Shown: piece by piece, positions 16,316 to 24,819 of the stretch
How positions within the stretch are numbered: position 1 is the first letter of the stretch
Layout of the letters: each line of letters opens with the position of its first letter
DNA from: Bacillus sp. THAF10
GTDB taxonomy: Bacteria; Bacillota; Bacilli; Bacillales; Bacillaceae_I
Reading direction: 5' to 3'
Assembly: GCF_009363695.1 (NCBI RefSeq)
Contig: NZ_CP045403.1
Location: 3,916,501-3,980,500, forward strand
DNA: 64,000 nt
Notes under the pieces: model-generated
Databases searched by the model: none
Seen by the model: only the letters and a program-made list of their open reading frames with translations
Told to the model about the DNA's origin: nothing
Position numbers and translations under genes: made by a program

Positions 16316-16346
16316 TTCCAACCTCCTTTCCTGATAAGCCCACAGT

Positions 16347-17177
16347 TTATTTCACAGCCCCTGCTGTCAGGCCGTCCATAAATTGTTTAGATGCGACGAA
16401 GAACAAGATAATCATAGGAAGGGAGGATAGCGTTAAGCCTGCAAATAGTGTCCCCCAGTCCGCGGAATATTCTCCAAAGAGAGAAAGCATTCCAACGGGG
16501 ATTGTCTTTTTCAAGTCATCTGTAATAAATATTAGCGGAAAGAAAAAGTCATTCCATGAGCTGATAAAGTTGATAATCATGACAGTACCAAGCGCTGGTC
16601 TGATGAGAGGCAACAGGACGCTCCACAGTATGCGGAGATCTGTTGCACCATCCATGCGTGCCGCTTCCTCGAGCTCCACTGGCATCGTTCGGAAAAAGCC
16701 TGTCAAAATAAGAATCGATAACGGGATACCCTGCGCGGTGTACATGAAAATTAGTGACCATAAAGAATTTAATAATCCTAAATCTTTCATCAAAATAAAT
16801 AACGGAACAATTCCCAACTTGATTGGAATCATCATGCCCATCAGGAAAAAGAAGAAGAGCAGATTGTTCCACCAAAATGTATATCTTGCAATATAAAATG
16901 CCGCAAGTGACGTCGTGATAAGGATAAGAAGCACAGAAATCACACTGACAATGACGCTATTATAAAAATAGGTCATAAAAGGCACTTCCTCCATCAGCCT
17001 GCGGTACGTATCAAGGCTAAAACTTTTCGGAAGAGACAGTGGATTCATAAAAATTTCTGCGCTCGGCTTAAACGATGACAGCACCATTAAGACGATCGGA
17101 TACAAGCTGATGGTGGCAAATACAAAGGCAATCGTGTAGTAAAGCGGTCTTGTCCATATTGTCTGTTTCACCTTCAA
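16347..17177 (-). CDS. Sugar ABC transporter permease (MalG type)
   Basis: A 276-residue inner-membrane protein with six predicted segments and the cytoplasmic EAA loop (EEAARMDGATDLRILWSVLLP near 168-188) that docks on the ATPase. MalG-type permeases pair with a MalF-type partner, here the gene 4 bases upstream. No ATPase is encoded in the operon, so a shared MsmX-type ATPase is expected. From context the substrate is a cell-wall sugar or muropeptide fragment; that is inference. Confidence 0.9.
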   Translation of the reverse strand: MKVKQTIWTRPLYYTIAFVFATISLYPIVLMVLSSFKPSAEIFMNPLSLPKSFSLDTYRRLMEEVPFMTYFYNSVIVSVISVLLILITTSLAAFYIARYTFWWNNLLFFFFLMGMMIPIKLGIVPLFILMKDLGLLNSLWSLIFMYTAQGIPLSILILTGFFRTMPVELEEAARMDGATDLRILWSVLLPLIRPALGTVMIINFISSWNDFFFPLIFITDDLKKTIPVGMLSLFGEYSADWGTLFAGLTLSSLPMIILFFVASKQFMDGLTAGAVK

Positions 17178-17181
17178 TCAC

Positions 17182-18132
17182 CTACATTTCCACTTGTTTT
17201 TTCTGCATCAGTTTAAGTAGTAGTGCTGTACATGTTGCGATAAAGAGGAACAACACAACAGCAAGTGCGGACCCAAGTCCTACTGCGGTAGAGTCCCCTG
17301 CCCCGCCTCCAAAGGCAAGACGATAGAAAAATACAGCCAGGGTATCTGTGGAGAAATATGGCTCTCCTTGTGACCCTTGCATGGCATATACCAGTTCAAA
17401 CGCCTCAAAGGACTGAATAAACGTCAATACAGTCATAATCATGATTGACGGTACCATTAGCGGTAAAATAATTTTTGTGAGCATTTTTGGCCCGTTTGCT
17501 CCGTCTAGTGTGGCCGCCTCCATTAGCTCTTTCGGAATGTTCTGTAAGCCTGCAAGGAAAATCAACATCGCAAAGCCAATCCCAAACCAACAGTTTACGA
17601 GAATAATAGCCATGAGCGCGGTGTCCGGATCGCCTAGCCATGCTTTTTGGAGATCTTCGAGGCCAAATTTCCCTAGCAACACATTTAATGCCCCAAAATT
17701 CGGGTTCAAAATCAGCTTCCACAGAAAGCCTACGACAATGACAGACAGTAGCCTTGGCAAAAAATAAGCAATCTTGAGGAACTCTGCCCCCTTGATTTTT
17801 TTATAAATAATAAACGCCAGTAGGAAGGCAATGCCATTTTGAACAATCATTTGGACCACAAAATAAAGAAGGTTGTGCTGCGCAGCATTCCAAAACCTGT
17901 CGCTAAATGGCTGGAGGGTAAACAGGTCCACAAAGTTTTGCAGACCAATAAACGCACCCCTGCTGATGCCGTTCCAGTCGTAAAAGCTATAGGACAAGGC
18001 TGCAACAAGGGGATAAACAATGAAAATACTAAAAATTAGCAGGGCGGGAATCGGGAAAAGATGGATCCCCCATCTTTTCCAATTCCTAGTTTTCTTCTCT
18101 TTCACTATGGGTGTGCTAGTTTCAATCTGCAT
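17182..18132 (-). CDS. Sugar ABC transporter permease (MalF type)
   Basis: A 316-residue permease with about six membrane segments and an EAA loop (KELMEAATLDGANGPKMLTKIILPLM). It forms the membrane channel with the downstream MalG-type protein. The ATG at 18132, 8 bases after AAGGTGG, is preferred over the GTG at 18144. It lies 24 bases after the binding-protein gene. Part of the muropeptide operon. Confidence 0.9.
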   Translation of the reverse strand: MQIETSTPIVKEKKTRNWKRWGIHLFPIPALLIFSIFIVYPLVAALSYSFYDWNGISRGAFIGLQNFVDLFTLQPFSDRFWNAAQHNLLYFVVQMIVQNGIAFLLAFIIYKKIKGAEFLKIAYFLPRLLSVIVVGFLWKLILNPNFGALNVLLGKFGLEDLQKAWLGDPDTALMAIILVNCWFGIGFAMLIFLAGLQNIPKELMEAATLDGANGPKMLTKIILPLMVPSIMIMTVLTFIQSFEAFELVYAMQGSQGEPYFSTDTLAVFFYRLAFGGGAGDSTAVGLGSALAVVLFLFIATCTALLLKLMQKKQVEM

Positions 18133-18156
18133 ATTTCCCGCCACCTTGGTAATTTA

Positions 18157-19425
18157 TTATTTAAACGGCTCAAACCAGCTTTCTGCACTTTCTTGTACTT
18201 TTTCCACCACGCCATCTACCGTTTGGTCGCCGATGTACATGCCTTGTAATTCTGTTTCAATGGTCACCTTTGTTGTTGGGTTCCCACCAGCAAAATGAAC
18301 AAGCATCATGTACGGAGTAGAATATTGGTTTACTGCCTCACTTAAGCTATTCACCAGCTCATCGTCCGATTGTACTTCTGGATTGGCACTGATCATTTTG
18401 AACTCTTTCGTAAACAGGTCTCCAAACTCTTTTGTTGTTAAGAACTCTAAGAATTTCTTTGCTTCTTCCTTATGCTCAGAGTTCGCATTGATACCAAAAG
18501 AACCATCTACCCATGAAGTAATCGTAGGGTCGCCACCTGTTGCGGACGGCATTGGGAAGAAACCAAAATCAAGGTCAGGATTCATGCCACGGACCACTTC
18601 AATTTCCCAGCTTCCAAGCGGGAACATTGCTGCTTGGCCCGTAAAGAATAGGGTACGAATATCTTCCATGCCAAGTCCTTCAGAATTTTTCGGGAAGTAT
18701 TTCTTCAAGTCTTCCATAGCTTGCACAGATTTCTTGAACTCTGGGCTTGTGAAATCCGTTTCGCCTTTAGAAATTTTATCTACAAAAGCATTCCCACCCC
18801 AGTGAGCTGGACCGAAAATACCATGTGTTAGAGAAAGCAACCAGCCTTCTTTCGTTCCTAATGCAATTGGAGTTACGCCTTCATCTAATAATTTTTCATT
18901 AATCGCGATGAACTCATCCCACGTTTTTGGCTCTTCAATACCATGCTCTTCAAAAATTGCTTTGTTGTAAAATACTTGCGTAGTACTTAGGTTTAAAGGT
19001 ACGCCATATTGTTTCCCATCTGCACTTTGAGATGCCTTTAGGGTAGATTCTGGGAAGTTATCCAATCCGTTTAGACCATCGATTGGCTCAATATAGCCTG
19101 CTTTTGCAAGCTCAAGACCTGGTGCATATGGACGAAGGTGGATGATGTCCGGACCTTCCTCTGCTTGCAAAGAGGTATTTAAAATGGTGTTATACTCCGT
19201 ATTTTTAGACGGCTTAAATTCAACTTTAATATCAGGGTGCTTTTCGTTAAACGCTGCAATAACCTTCTTATAATTCTCCGTGTCCTCTGTACGCCAGCTT
19301 CCAATCGTAAGCGTAACTTCATCCCCATCACTATTGTTTCCGCCTGTATCGTTGGAACAAGCAGAAGAAACGACCAACATAATCGCCATCAAACTAAGCA
19401 ACCAAACTTTACTTAACCCCTTCAC
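18157..19425 (-). CDS. Extracellular sugar-binding lipoprotein of the ABC importer
   Basis: A 422-residue family 1 binding protein. The signal peptide ends in the lipobox VSSAC (Cys23), followed by an Asn/Gly/Asp-rich linker, so it is lipid-anchored outside the cell. The mature part starts LTIGSWRTEDTENYKKVIAAFNEKHPDIKVEFK, typical of sugar-binding members. It starts at GTG with AGGGGGA upstream. By context it delivers MurNAc-containing sugars to the two permeases; this is not proven by sequence. Confidence 0.88.
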   Translation of the reverse strand: MKGLSKVWLLSLMAIMLVVSSACSNDTGGNNSDGDEVTLTIGSWRTEDTENYKKVIAAFNEKHPDIKVEFKPSKNTEYNTILNTSLQAEEGPDIIHLRPYAPGLELAKAGYIEPIDGLNGLDNFPESTLKASQSADGKQYGVPLNLSTTQVFYNKAIFEEHGIEEPKTWDEFIAINEKLLDEGVTPIALGTKEGWLLSLTHGIFGPAHWGGNAFVDKISKGETDFTSPEFKKSVQAMEDLKKYFPKNSEGLGMEDIRTLFFTGQAAMFPLGSWEIEVVRGMNPDLDFGFFPMPSATGGDPTITSWVDGSFGINANSEHKEEAKKFLEFLTTKEFGDLFTKEFKMISANPEVQSDDELVNSLSEAVNQYSTPYMMLVHFAGGNPTTKVTIETELQGMYIGDQTVDGVVEKVQESAESWFEPFK

Positions 19426-19455
19426 TGTACATCCCCCTTGTTATCATTAATAAAT

Positions 19456-20481
19456 TTATGACATCTCCCCTGTAGTAGCGGAGTAAATCAACGAATGTAA
19501 TTTCTTGCGGATGGTACGAATTTTTAAGGAGCGCCCGTAATGAACGCTATTGGTTAAAAAAACAACCACCAGTTCATCCTGCGGCGACATCCAGATACTT
19601 GTGCCGGTAAAGCCGGTGTGGCCGAAAGAACCAACAGGCCAATGCGCTCCGCATGATAGCGGGTCCCCTTCCCCATTCCAAACCTCAAAGCCAAGCCCTC
19701 TGTTCCCTTGAACATGCTGGGTTGCCTTGCGCATCCAGGCAGCAGGAATGACGCTCTGCTCCTCCGGATATAAAAAATGATGAGCAAATGTGGAGATGTC
19801 TTGTGCGGTTGAAAACAATCCAGCACTGCCACTCACCCCTCCAAGTTGGAAGGCTTTTTCATCATGTACCTCGCCTTGAATAAAGCTAGATTGATATTTT
19901 TCAGTAGAGGCAGCAAGCGCTTTCAAATTTTCTGGTAGATGGAAATGGGAATTTTTCAGTCCCCATGGAGTAAAAATGCGCTGCTCTACAAAAGCATCCA
20001 ACCTCTCCCCACTTGCCTTTTCAATAATTTTTCCTAGTAGAATCATGCCAAGATCGCTGTAGGCAACTTGGCTTCCAGGCTTGTGTGCGAGCTCTTGCAT
20101 GTAGATACCTTCCAGCACATCCCGCTGAGAACCTCTGTCCTTAAAAGGTAAATCAGGGGAAAGCCCAGACCTATGAGTAAGCAGATGCCCAATTGTGATG
20201 CCATCATGGCGAAAGTCTGGTAGAAAATGCTTTACCTGTGCCTCTAAACTAAGGGCGCCCTCAGCCATCAAATATAAGCTAGCAGGCAGGGTTGCCACTA
20301 CCTTTGTCAGAGAAGCCACATCAAAAAGTGTATCTTTCGTTATCTGATAGTTTTTTAGATTTGCTCCTGTAAAACTTCCTATTGCCTCATAGAATATGGG
20401 CTGCTTTTTTTGAAGGACAAAGAGTACACCACCAGGGATGTCTCGGTCTGCGACAAGCTTTTGAAGGTATTCCTTATACAT
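19456..20481 (-). CDS. Serine beta-lactamase-fold hydrolase (YbbE/AmpC-like)
   Basis: A 341-residue penicillin-binding-protein-like hydrolase with the Ser/Lys pair SLTK (near 57-60), a YSDLG motif in place of YSN, and HTGFTG for the third box. In B. subtilis the mur cluster has a homologous gene, ybbE, next to murR and murQ. Unlike secreted family members it has no signal peptide, so it is predicted cytoplasmic. It overlaps the murR-like gene by 8 bases. It may act on imported muropeptides or esters; the substrate is unknown. Confidence 0.8.
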   Translation of the reverse strand: MYKEYLQKLVADRDIPGGVLFVLQKKQPIFYEAIGSFTGANLKNYQITKDTLFDVASLTKVVATLPASLYLMAEGALSLEAQVKHFLPDFRHDGITIGHLLTHRSGLSPDLPFKDRGSQRDVLEGIYMQELAHKPGSQVAYSDLGMILLGKIIEKASGERLDAFVEQRIFTPWGLKNSHFHLPENLKALAASTEKYQSSFIQGEVHDEKAFQLGGVSGSAGLFSTAQDISTFAHHFLYPEEQSVIPAAWMRKATQHVQGNRGLGFEVWNGEGDPLSCGAHWPVGSFGHTGFTGTSIWMSPQDELVVVFLTNSVHYGRSLKIRTIRKKLHSLIYSATTGEMS

Positions 20482-21334
20482 TTTGTTTAGAAGCCCCCAC
20501 TGCCTTGCGCGTTTTGTCCAAGGCTTTTATATTTCGTTCCTGGTCAAGCTTCATTACGCCGAAAAATAACACATCGATCACATTTAGCTGCGCAATTCGG
20601 GAGCTCGTGGCACCGCTTCGGACATTGCGCTCTAAGCTTGTTGTATGAAGCTTCACGTCCGCAAGGGAAGAGGTTGGATTTGTTCCACTTCTTGTCAACG
20701 TAATCACTTTTGCGCCATTCTCCTTTGCAACCTTTAACGAATCGATAATATCCTTCGTTTGACCGCTATAGGATATGCCAAATGCCACATCTGCTCTCGA
20801 GAGATTTGCCGCAATCGTCACCTGTGTATCCTTGTCATAAGCTGCCTCACACCATCTGTTAATTCGCGTAAGCTTTTGCTTAAAGTCCATGGCGACTAAC
20901 CCAGATGCTCCAATCCCATATACCGCAATGACTCTTGCTTTAGAGAGGAGGTCAATCGCCTTTTGCAGCTCCTCGCCATCTAACACATCGACCGTGTTTT
21001 CAATCGCCTGGATGTTGTTTCGGGAAACAGACTGAATCATCGACGCGATAGAATCGTCTCTTGGAATATCCTCATAGCCCTCAAGTTTTTTCTCGGCTTT
21101 GGATTTCGCAAGATCATAAGCAATTTTTAGCTTCAGCTCTTTAAAGCCTCTGCATTTTAACGAACGAGAAAGCCGGATGATCGTCGCTTCACTCACCTCT
21201 GCTCGTTCTGCAAGCTTTTGGATGGAGATATTCATGACTTCATCTGGATTTCTAAGGATAAACTCCGCTACCTTCCGTTCGGTCGGCTTAAACGTATGTA
21301 AGCTCTCCTGAATGAAAACCAATTCACTATTCAT
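20474..21334 (-). CDS. murR: RpiR/MurR-family transcriptional regulator
   Basis: A 286-residue regulator. The N-terminal HTH_6 domain (ERKVAEFILRNPDEVMNISI, then AEVSEATIIRLSRSLKCRGFKELK) is followed by a C-terminal SIS domain (VYGIGASGLVAMDFKQKL and FGISYSGQTKDIIDSLKVAKENG) that binds a phosphosugar, probably MurNAc-6-phosphate. First gene of the operon and likely autoregulator. A sigma-A promoter lies at 21369-21397. Confidence 0.88.
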   Translation of the reverse strand: MNSELVFIQESLHTFKPTERKVAEFILRNPDEVMNISIQKLAERAEVSEATIIRLSRSLKCRGFKELKLKIAYDLAKSKAEKKLEGYEDIPRDDSIASMIQSVSRNNIQAIENTVDVLDGEELQKAIDLLSKARVIAVYGIGASGLVAMDFKQKLTRINRWCEAAYDKDTQVTIAANLSRADVAFGISYSGQTKDIIDSLKVAKENGAKVITLTRSGTNPTSSLADVKLHTTSLERNVRSGATSSRIAQLNVIDVLFFGVMKLDQERNIKALDKTRKAVGASKQNV

Positions 21335-21368
21335 CGCATTTCCTCATTTTCAGATATTTCTTACTTCT

Positions 21369-21397
21369 ATTCTATAAAATAAAGTTTCATAAATCAA
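21369..21397 (-). promoter_or_regulatory. Sigma-A-type promoter of the mur operon with inverted A/T boxes
   Basis: On the minus strand TTGATT, 17 bases, TAGAAT. GAAATAAAAC upstream of the -35 and CTTTATTTTA overlapping the -10 are inverted repeats that could be the RpiR-type operator. Confidence 0.6.
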
Positions 21398-21472
21398 TGT
21401 AATTTTTGTAGTTTTATTTCACGTTTTTTCTGCATAATTTTCAAAGGAGTCATTACACCAATAAATAAAGCA

Positions 21473-21505
21473 AAAAAAGAACCCAGCTCCAAAATGAACT
21501 GAGTT
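21473..21505 (-). terminator. Terminator downstream of the 45-residue membrane-protein gene
   Basis: On the minus strand AACTCAGTTC pairs with GAGCTGGGTT (one wobble), followed by CTTTTTTTGC. Confidence 0.7.
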
Positions 21506-21567
21506 TTAAATCGTATATCTTGGTAGAGGATTATTCAATAATCGCTCCTATTTAGTGGAATAACAAT

Positions 21568-21705
21568 TTATTTTTTATCTCTAATTTCTTCGAGTATTTC
21601 TATTACACGATTGTTTTGTTTTTCTATGCTTTTTAACCTTTTTTCAATTATGCTTGAAGAAAAAAACACAATTAGTACTATAGCTATTCCAACTATTAAT
21701 TCCAT
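21568..21705 (-). CDS. 45-residue single-span membrane protein
   Basis: A short ORF, ATG at 21705 to TAA, with a good AGGGGA site 7 bases upstream. Residues 2-20 are hydrophobic (ELIVGIAIVLIVFFSSSII) and form one membrane helix. Residues 21-45 are charged with a heptad-like pattern (EKRLKSIEKQNNRVIEILEE), a likely short coiled coil. It resembles small Bacillus membrane proteins of unknown function. A terminator follows it. I do not recognise a family. Confidence 0.7.
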   Translation of the reverse strand: MELIVGIAIVLIVFFSSSIIEKRLKSIEKQNNRVIEILEEIRDKK

Positions 21706-21870
21706 TTCAATTCCCCTATCAATATCATTGTTTATCTATGAATTCTTACTTAATACTCCTACGATTCTAACGACATAAAGTTACAAGCTTGTTCAAGTAA
21801 CCTAGCCTATTCATATGTAAGGAGCAATCAACAGTGCTGCAATCGCTCAAGAGAATGCAGTAAGGGCTTA

Positions 21871-22083
21871 TTATTTTGAACTCTTTATAATCTTAAAAGA
21901 CAAGCTTGATAAAATAAAAGCCGCTGCTATTAGTAGTGGTGTTACCACAAAAAGTCCTAGTAAGTCAGTTTTATAATTCCAAGGCACAAAAGCGTCCCAT
22001 AAAACCGCCATTAATTTCCATAACACGGTAAAAATAAATAAAGTAAAAATAAAATATATTACTTTTTCAAAGACTTGTTTCAT
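21871..22083 (-). CDS. 70-residue protein with two membrane helices
   Basis: Predicted membrane segments at about residues 8-32 and 43-63, joined by a short loop with AFVPWNYKTDLLG, and a lysine-rich end (KIIKSSK). A weak AGGGGAG site lies about 14 bases upstream of the ATG. No family recognised and no operon partner. Probably a real small membrane protein. Confidence 0.6.
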   Translation of the reverse strand: MKQVFEKVIYFIFTLFIFTVLWKLMAVLWDAFVPWNYKTDLLGLFVVTPLLIAAAFILSSLSFKIIKSSK

Positions 22084-22396
22084 CTTATTTATTGCTCTCC
22101 CCTATAAAATGCTTAGTAGAAACTTATTAATATTGCAAAATCCTTATTCAATAATACTGCCCTATAACGGAATAACGCATATGTTAAATTTTATTTTAAC
22201 ATAAAATCCCACTTATCCTTCTGAATTTCCCTCCTAAATTGAAGGTGTATTGGGGTCTTACCATGCGTATTGTTAAGTTGCAAATAGAGGTGCAAAAACA
22301 TCGCCTTAGCATACAGATTGATAGGCATTTTTATAGGTAACGGAAACAGTTAAAGAGACAATCCTTTGTTTTGTCACGTTCTTTTAGTTATACAAA
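22084..22396. other. 313-bp gap, one AT-rich hairpin
   Basis: The only structure is a perfect inverted repeat TATGTTAAA / TTTAACATA at 22180-22203 with a six-base loop and no T-run. I see no gene and no clear terminator for the LCP gene. Confidence 0.4.
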
Positions 22397-23338
22397 CTAT
22401 TCATTTAGGAAATCGTCTATAGCCGCTTTATTTGTTTCTAAGTCTAATTCGAGGACTAATCCCGCATGTTCATATCTTTCATCAGTATAGGTATCGTCCA
22501 AAGGGACTCTTAGGGTTTCTATTCTCTTCTGCTCCTCAATCAGAAAAGTCTGTCCCATTGAGAGTAATAGCTTAGTATCGAGGTTTGTTTTAACGTAGGG
22601 TGAAATAGTTCCAATCACTTTTGGAAGTTTTACAAGATTATTTATTTCCGAGAATTCACTGCTCAATACTTTGAGGACTTCTTGTTGTCTGCGCACTCTT
22701 CCAAAGTCGCTTTCTTCATCTTGCCTGAACCTCACATAGTCTAATAGTTGTTCGCCATTCAATGTACTAAAGCCTGCCGCCAAACTATTATTGATGCCTT
22801 TAGACATATCTTTTTCTACGTCAATTTCCACTCCATCTGGAAAAGCTGTATCAACCACTTTAGAGAAGCCGGTGAAGTTGATGATTACATAGTAATGGAT
22901 ATCAATATCAAAATTATGTTGAAGTGTTTCTCTTAAAGTTTCCACTCCTCCATTGGCATAAGCAGCATTTATTTTGTTAAAACCGTGACCTGGAATCTCT
23001 ACGTAGGAATCCCGCATGATTGAAATTAATTTACTTTTATTCGCTTTTTGATCAAATTGAGCAACCATAATGGTATCAGCCCTCGAATTTTCACCATTTC
23101 TCGCGTCAGTACCTAGAAGCAATACATTATATTTTTGGTCGCTACTCACCGCACCGTTAAACTCAATATCGGAGCGAGCTAAAACAGTCTCCCTGATATT
23201 GTTATCATAAGCATTTTTATATTGGAAATATCCATAGAGAAACAAGGCTGAAATCATTACAGCTGGAATTAGTAACAGTAAACATATAAATTTTTTCCGT
23301 CTTATTACTCTTTTTTGGTTTCTAGAAAAATTGCTCAT
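22397..23338 (-). CDS. LytR-CpsA-Psr (LCP) family cell-wall ligase
   Basis: A 313-residue membrane-anchored enzyme: basic N-terminus, membrane helix at about 17-37, then the extracellular LCP domain. LCP enzymes transfer teichoic acid or other polymers from undecaprenyl-diphosphate to peptidoglycan. Conserved acidic and arginine residues are present: D78 in LLGTDAR, R86 and D88 in SRADT, R109-D110 in SIMRDS. Start ATG with GAGGG 8 bases upstream, 17 bases after the anti-sigma gene. It is the third gene of a sigma/anti-sigma/LCP operon, so it is probably induced by envelope stress. Confidence 0.88.
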   Translation of the reverse strand: MSNFSRNQKRVIRRKKFICLLLLIPAVMISALFLYGYFQYKNAYDNNIRETVLARSDIEFNGAVSSDQKYNVLLLGTDARNGENSRADTIMVAQFDQKANKSKLISIMRDSYVEIPGHGFNKINAAYANGGVETLRETLQHNFDIDIHYYVIINFTGFSKVVDTAFPDGVEIDVEKDMSKGINNSLAAGFSTLNGEQLLDYVRFRQDEESDFGRVRRQQEVLKVLSSEFSEINNLVKLPKVIGTISPYVKTNLDTKLLLSMGQTFLIEEQKRIETLRVPLDDTYTDERYEHAGLVLELDLETNKAAIDDFLNE

Positions 23339-23355
23339 TGTAATACCCTCACGTC

Positions 23356-24186
23356 TTATTGTTTTAGACTATTTCTAATTTCGTGTAATTCGTCCTCTTC
23401 CAAGGTGTAAAAAAATAATTCGTTTGAAATTTCAGCTTCTAGCATTCTCGCAACCTGGATTGAATCTATCTTTATTTCATCAGGTAAGTTAACTCCCAAC
23501 AGACTTTTTTCTTTGTCTCTTGCAATTGTTCGCTCTAGTAGATCGCTTAGAACTTGGTAATGCTCCTCTTCGGCCATTTCCAATTCATTCATTGGTGCCT
23601 GGTCCCTCTTTAAAAGAGCAGCCAATACCTCTTCTCCATTACCAATGGAATCAATGAAACCAATAAATTCTGATTCTGTTAGCTCCATGTAAAAATCGGG
23701 TGGGCTTTGAGTGAAATGATTCTTCAAGGTTTCCTTAGTTCCGTTTGCCCCACCATAGCCATAAGCATGTAAGACTTTATCACTGCTCCTATAATTTCCA
23801 TCAGCATCATATAAGGGTACTTTTAAACTTTTAGGAACTGATAAAACATTTAAAGATTCCGTATTTGGGCTATACGACAATACAAAAATCAAAGATGTTC
23901 GATAATTTTCATTTGAAATAAACAGAAAACCTGTTTGATGTTTTTCACTATTTTCAGCACTTTGTCGATCTTCCTTATTAAAATCAGTAAAAATACTAAA
24001 AAACAAAACAGTTGCTACCAAGCCGAATAAAGAGCTTATCAGTATTGGCTTGAGACGGGTAAAAGGAAATTTTTTATCCCTTTTGTTTTTTAAGGTGTTA
24101 AATACCTTCTTTCGATCATTAGAATCGAATTTCACTTCATCAAAGCCTTCAAAGATAGATTCCATTTCTTTTTTATCATTATTCAT
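23356..24186 (-). CDS. Anti-sigma factor with a degenerate LCP-like extracellular domain
   Basis: A 276-residue single-pass protein. Residues 1-46 are cytoplasmic, as expected for sigma binding, with a membrane helix at about 47-66. Residues 86-185 outside the membrane follow the LCP pattern of the next gene (VLSYSPNTESLNVLSVPKSL, then DKVLHAYGYGGANGTKETLKNHF) but lack its catalytic residues: GTDAR is ISNEN, RADT is RTSL, and MRDS is PKSL. I infer a sensor that binds a lipid-linked polymer without transferring it. Start at the ATG after AAAGGA, overlapping the sigma gene by 8 bases. A TTG six codons upstream is less likely. Confidence 0.75.
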   Translation of the reverse strand: MNNDKKEMESIFEGFDEVKFDSNDRKKVFNTLKNKRDKKFPFTRLKPILISSLFGLVATVLFFSIFTDFNKEDRQSAENSEKHQTGFLFISNENYRTSLIFVLSYSPNTESLNVLSVPKSLKVPLYDADGNYRSSDKVLHAYGYGGANGTKETLKNHFTQSPPDFYMELTESEFIGFIDSIGNGEEVLAALLKRDQAPMNELEMAEEEHYQVLSDLLERTIARDKEKSLLGVNLPDEIKIDSIQVARMLEAEISNELFFYTLEEDELHEIRNSLKQ

Positions 24187-24700
24187 TGATTTCTTTCCTT
24201 TCAATGGTCTGTTTCAACCTATCTTTTCCACGCCTAATTCTGGTTTTAACAGTACTAATCGGTAACCCTAGCAGCGTTGATATTTCCTCCATTGTTAGCT
24301 CTTCATAATAATATAAGAAAATAATTTCACGATATTTTGGAGGTAAGGAGAAAATCGTACTTTTTACTCTGCCTTTTTCCCAATTCTTTATTGCTACCTC
24401 TTCTGGAGATAACGAGCTATTATTGTTGCTGTTGTATAGCTCAAGCAACAAAAACTTTTTATACGACCAGCTTTTAAGATAATCTTTACACTCATTGATG
24501 GTTATTCGGTACAACCAGGTTTTTAATGTTGATTCATGCCTGAAAGTTTCTATGGTGGTGTAGCATTTTATAAATGTGTTTTGCACCAAGTCTTTTGCCA
24601 TGTCCGCGTCTTTAACATAGGAGTATGCTAGTCTCGTCAACTGATCCCCATACTCCACCATGGCTTTCTCCAGTAAAAAATCTCTCTCTTTTTCTTTCAC
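24179..24700 (-). CDS. ECF-type RNA polymerase sigma factor
   Basis: A 173-residue sigma-70 family ECF factor. Region 2 is DLVQNTFIKCYTTIETFR, then TLKTWLYRITINECKDYL; region 4 is LPPKYREIIFLYYYEELTMEE, then LPISTVKTRIRRGKDRL. The start is the GTG at 24700 preceded by GAGG; the longer frame upstream reads across the promoter. It is followed by its membrane anti-sigma factor (8-base overlap) and an LCP ligase, like B. subtilis SigX/SigM/SigV envelope-stress modules. An ECF promoter upstream suggests autoregulation. Confidence 0.92.
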   Translation of the reverse strand: MKEKERDFLLEKAMVEYGDQLTRLAYSYVKDADMAKDLVQNTFIKCYTTIETFRHESTLKTWLYRITINECKDYLKSWSYKKFLLLELYNSNNNSSLSPEEVAIKNWEKGRVKSTIFSLPPKYREIIFLYYYEELTMEEISTLLGLPISTVKTRIRRGKDRLKQTIERKEINE

Positions 24701-24735
24701 GTTACCTCGCCTCTTTCTCTTTAGAGCAATTGTTG

Positions 24736-24762
24736 GACGATTGTGCAGGTGAAATTGTTTCA
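24736..24762 (-). promoter_or_regulatory. Autoregulatory ECF promoter
   Basis: On the minus strand TGAAAC, 17 bases, CGTC, 36 bp before the sigma start codon. This matches the SigM/SigX/SigW promoter type of Bacillus. Confidence 0.8.
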
Positions 24763-24775
24763 AAAAAAAATAAAA

Positions 24776-24812
24776 AACGCAAAAATGTGCAGTTGTCACA
24801 CATTTTTGCGTT
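24776..24812 (-). terminator. Terminator of the DUF1761 gene
   Basis: A perfect 14-bp stem (AACGCAAAAATGTG with CACATTTTTGCGTT) and a 9-base loop, followed on the minus strand by TTTTTATTTTTTTTT. Confidence 0.9.
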
Positions 24813-24819
24813 TCTTTTG

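Noticed and set aside
16549..16875. Minus-strand ORF of 108 residues inside the permease gene
   Set aside because: Alternate frame of a well-supported permease; no own ribosome site.
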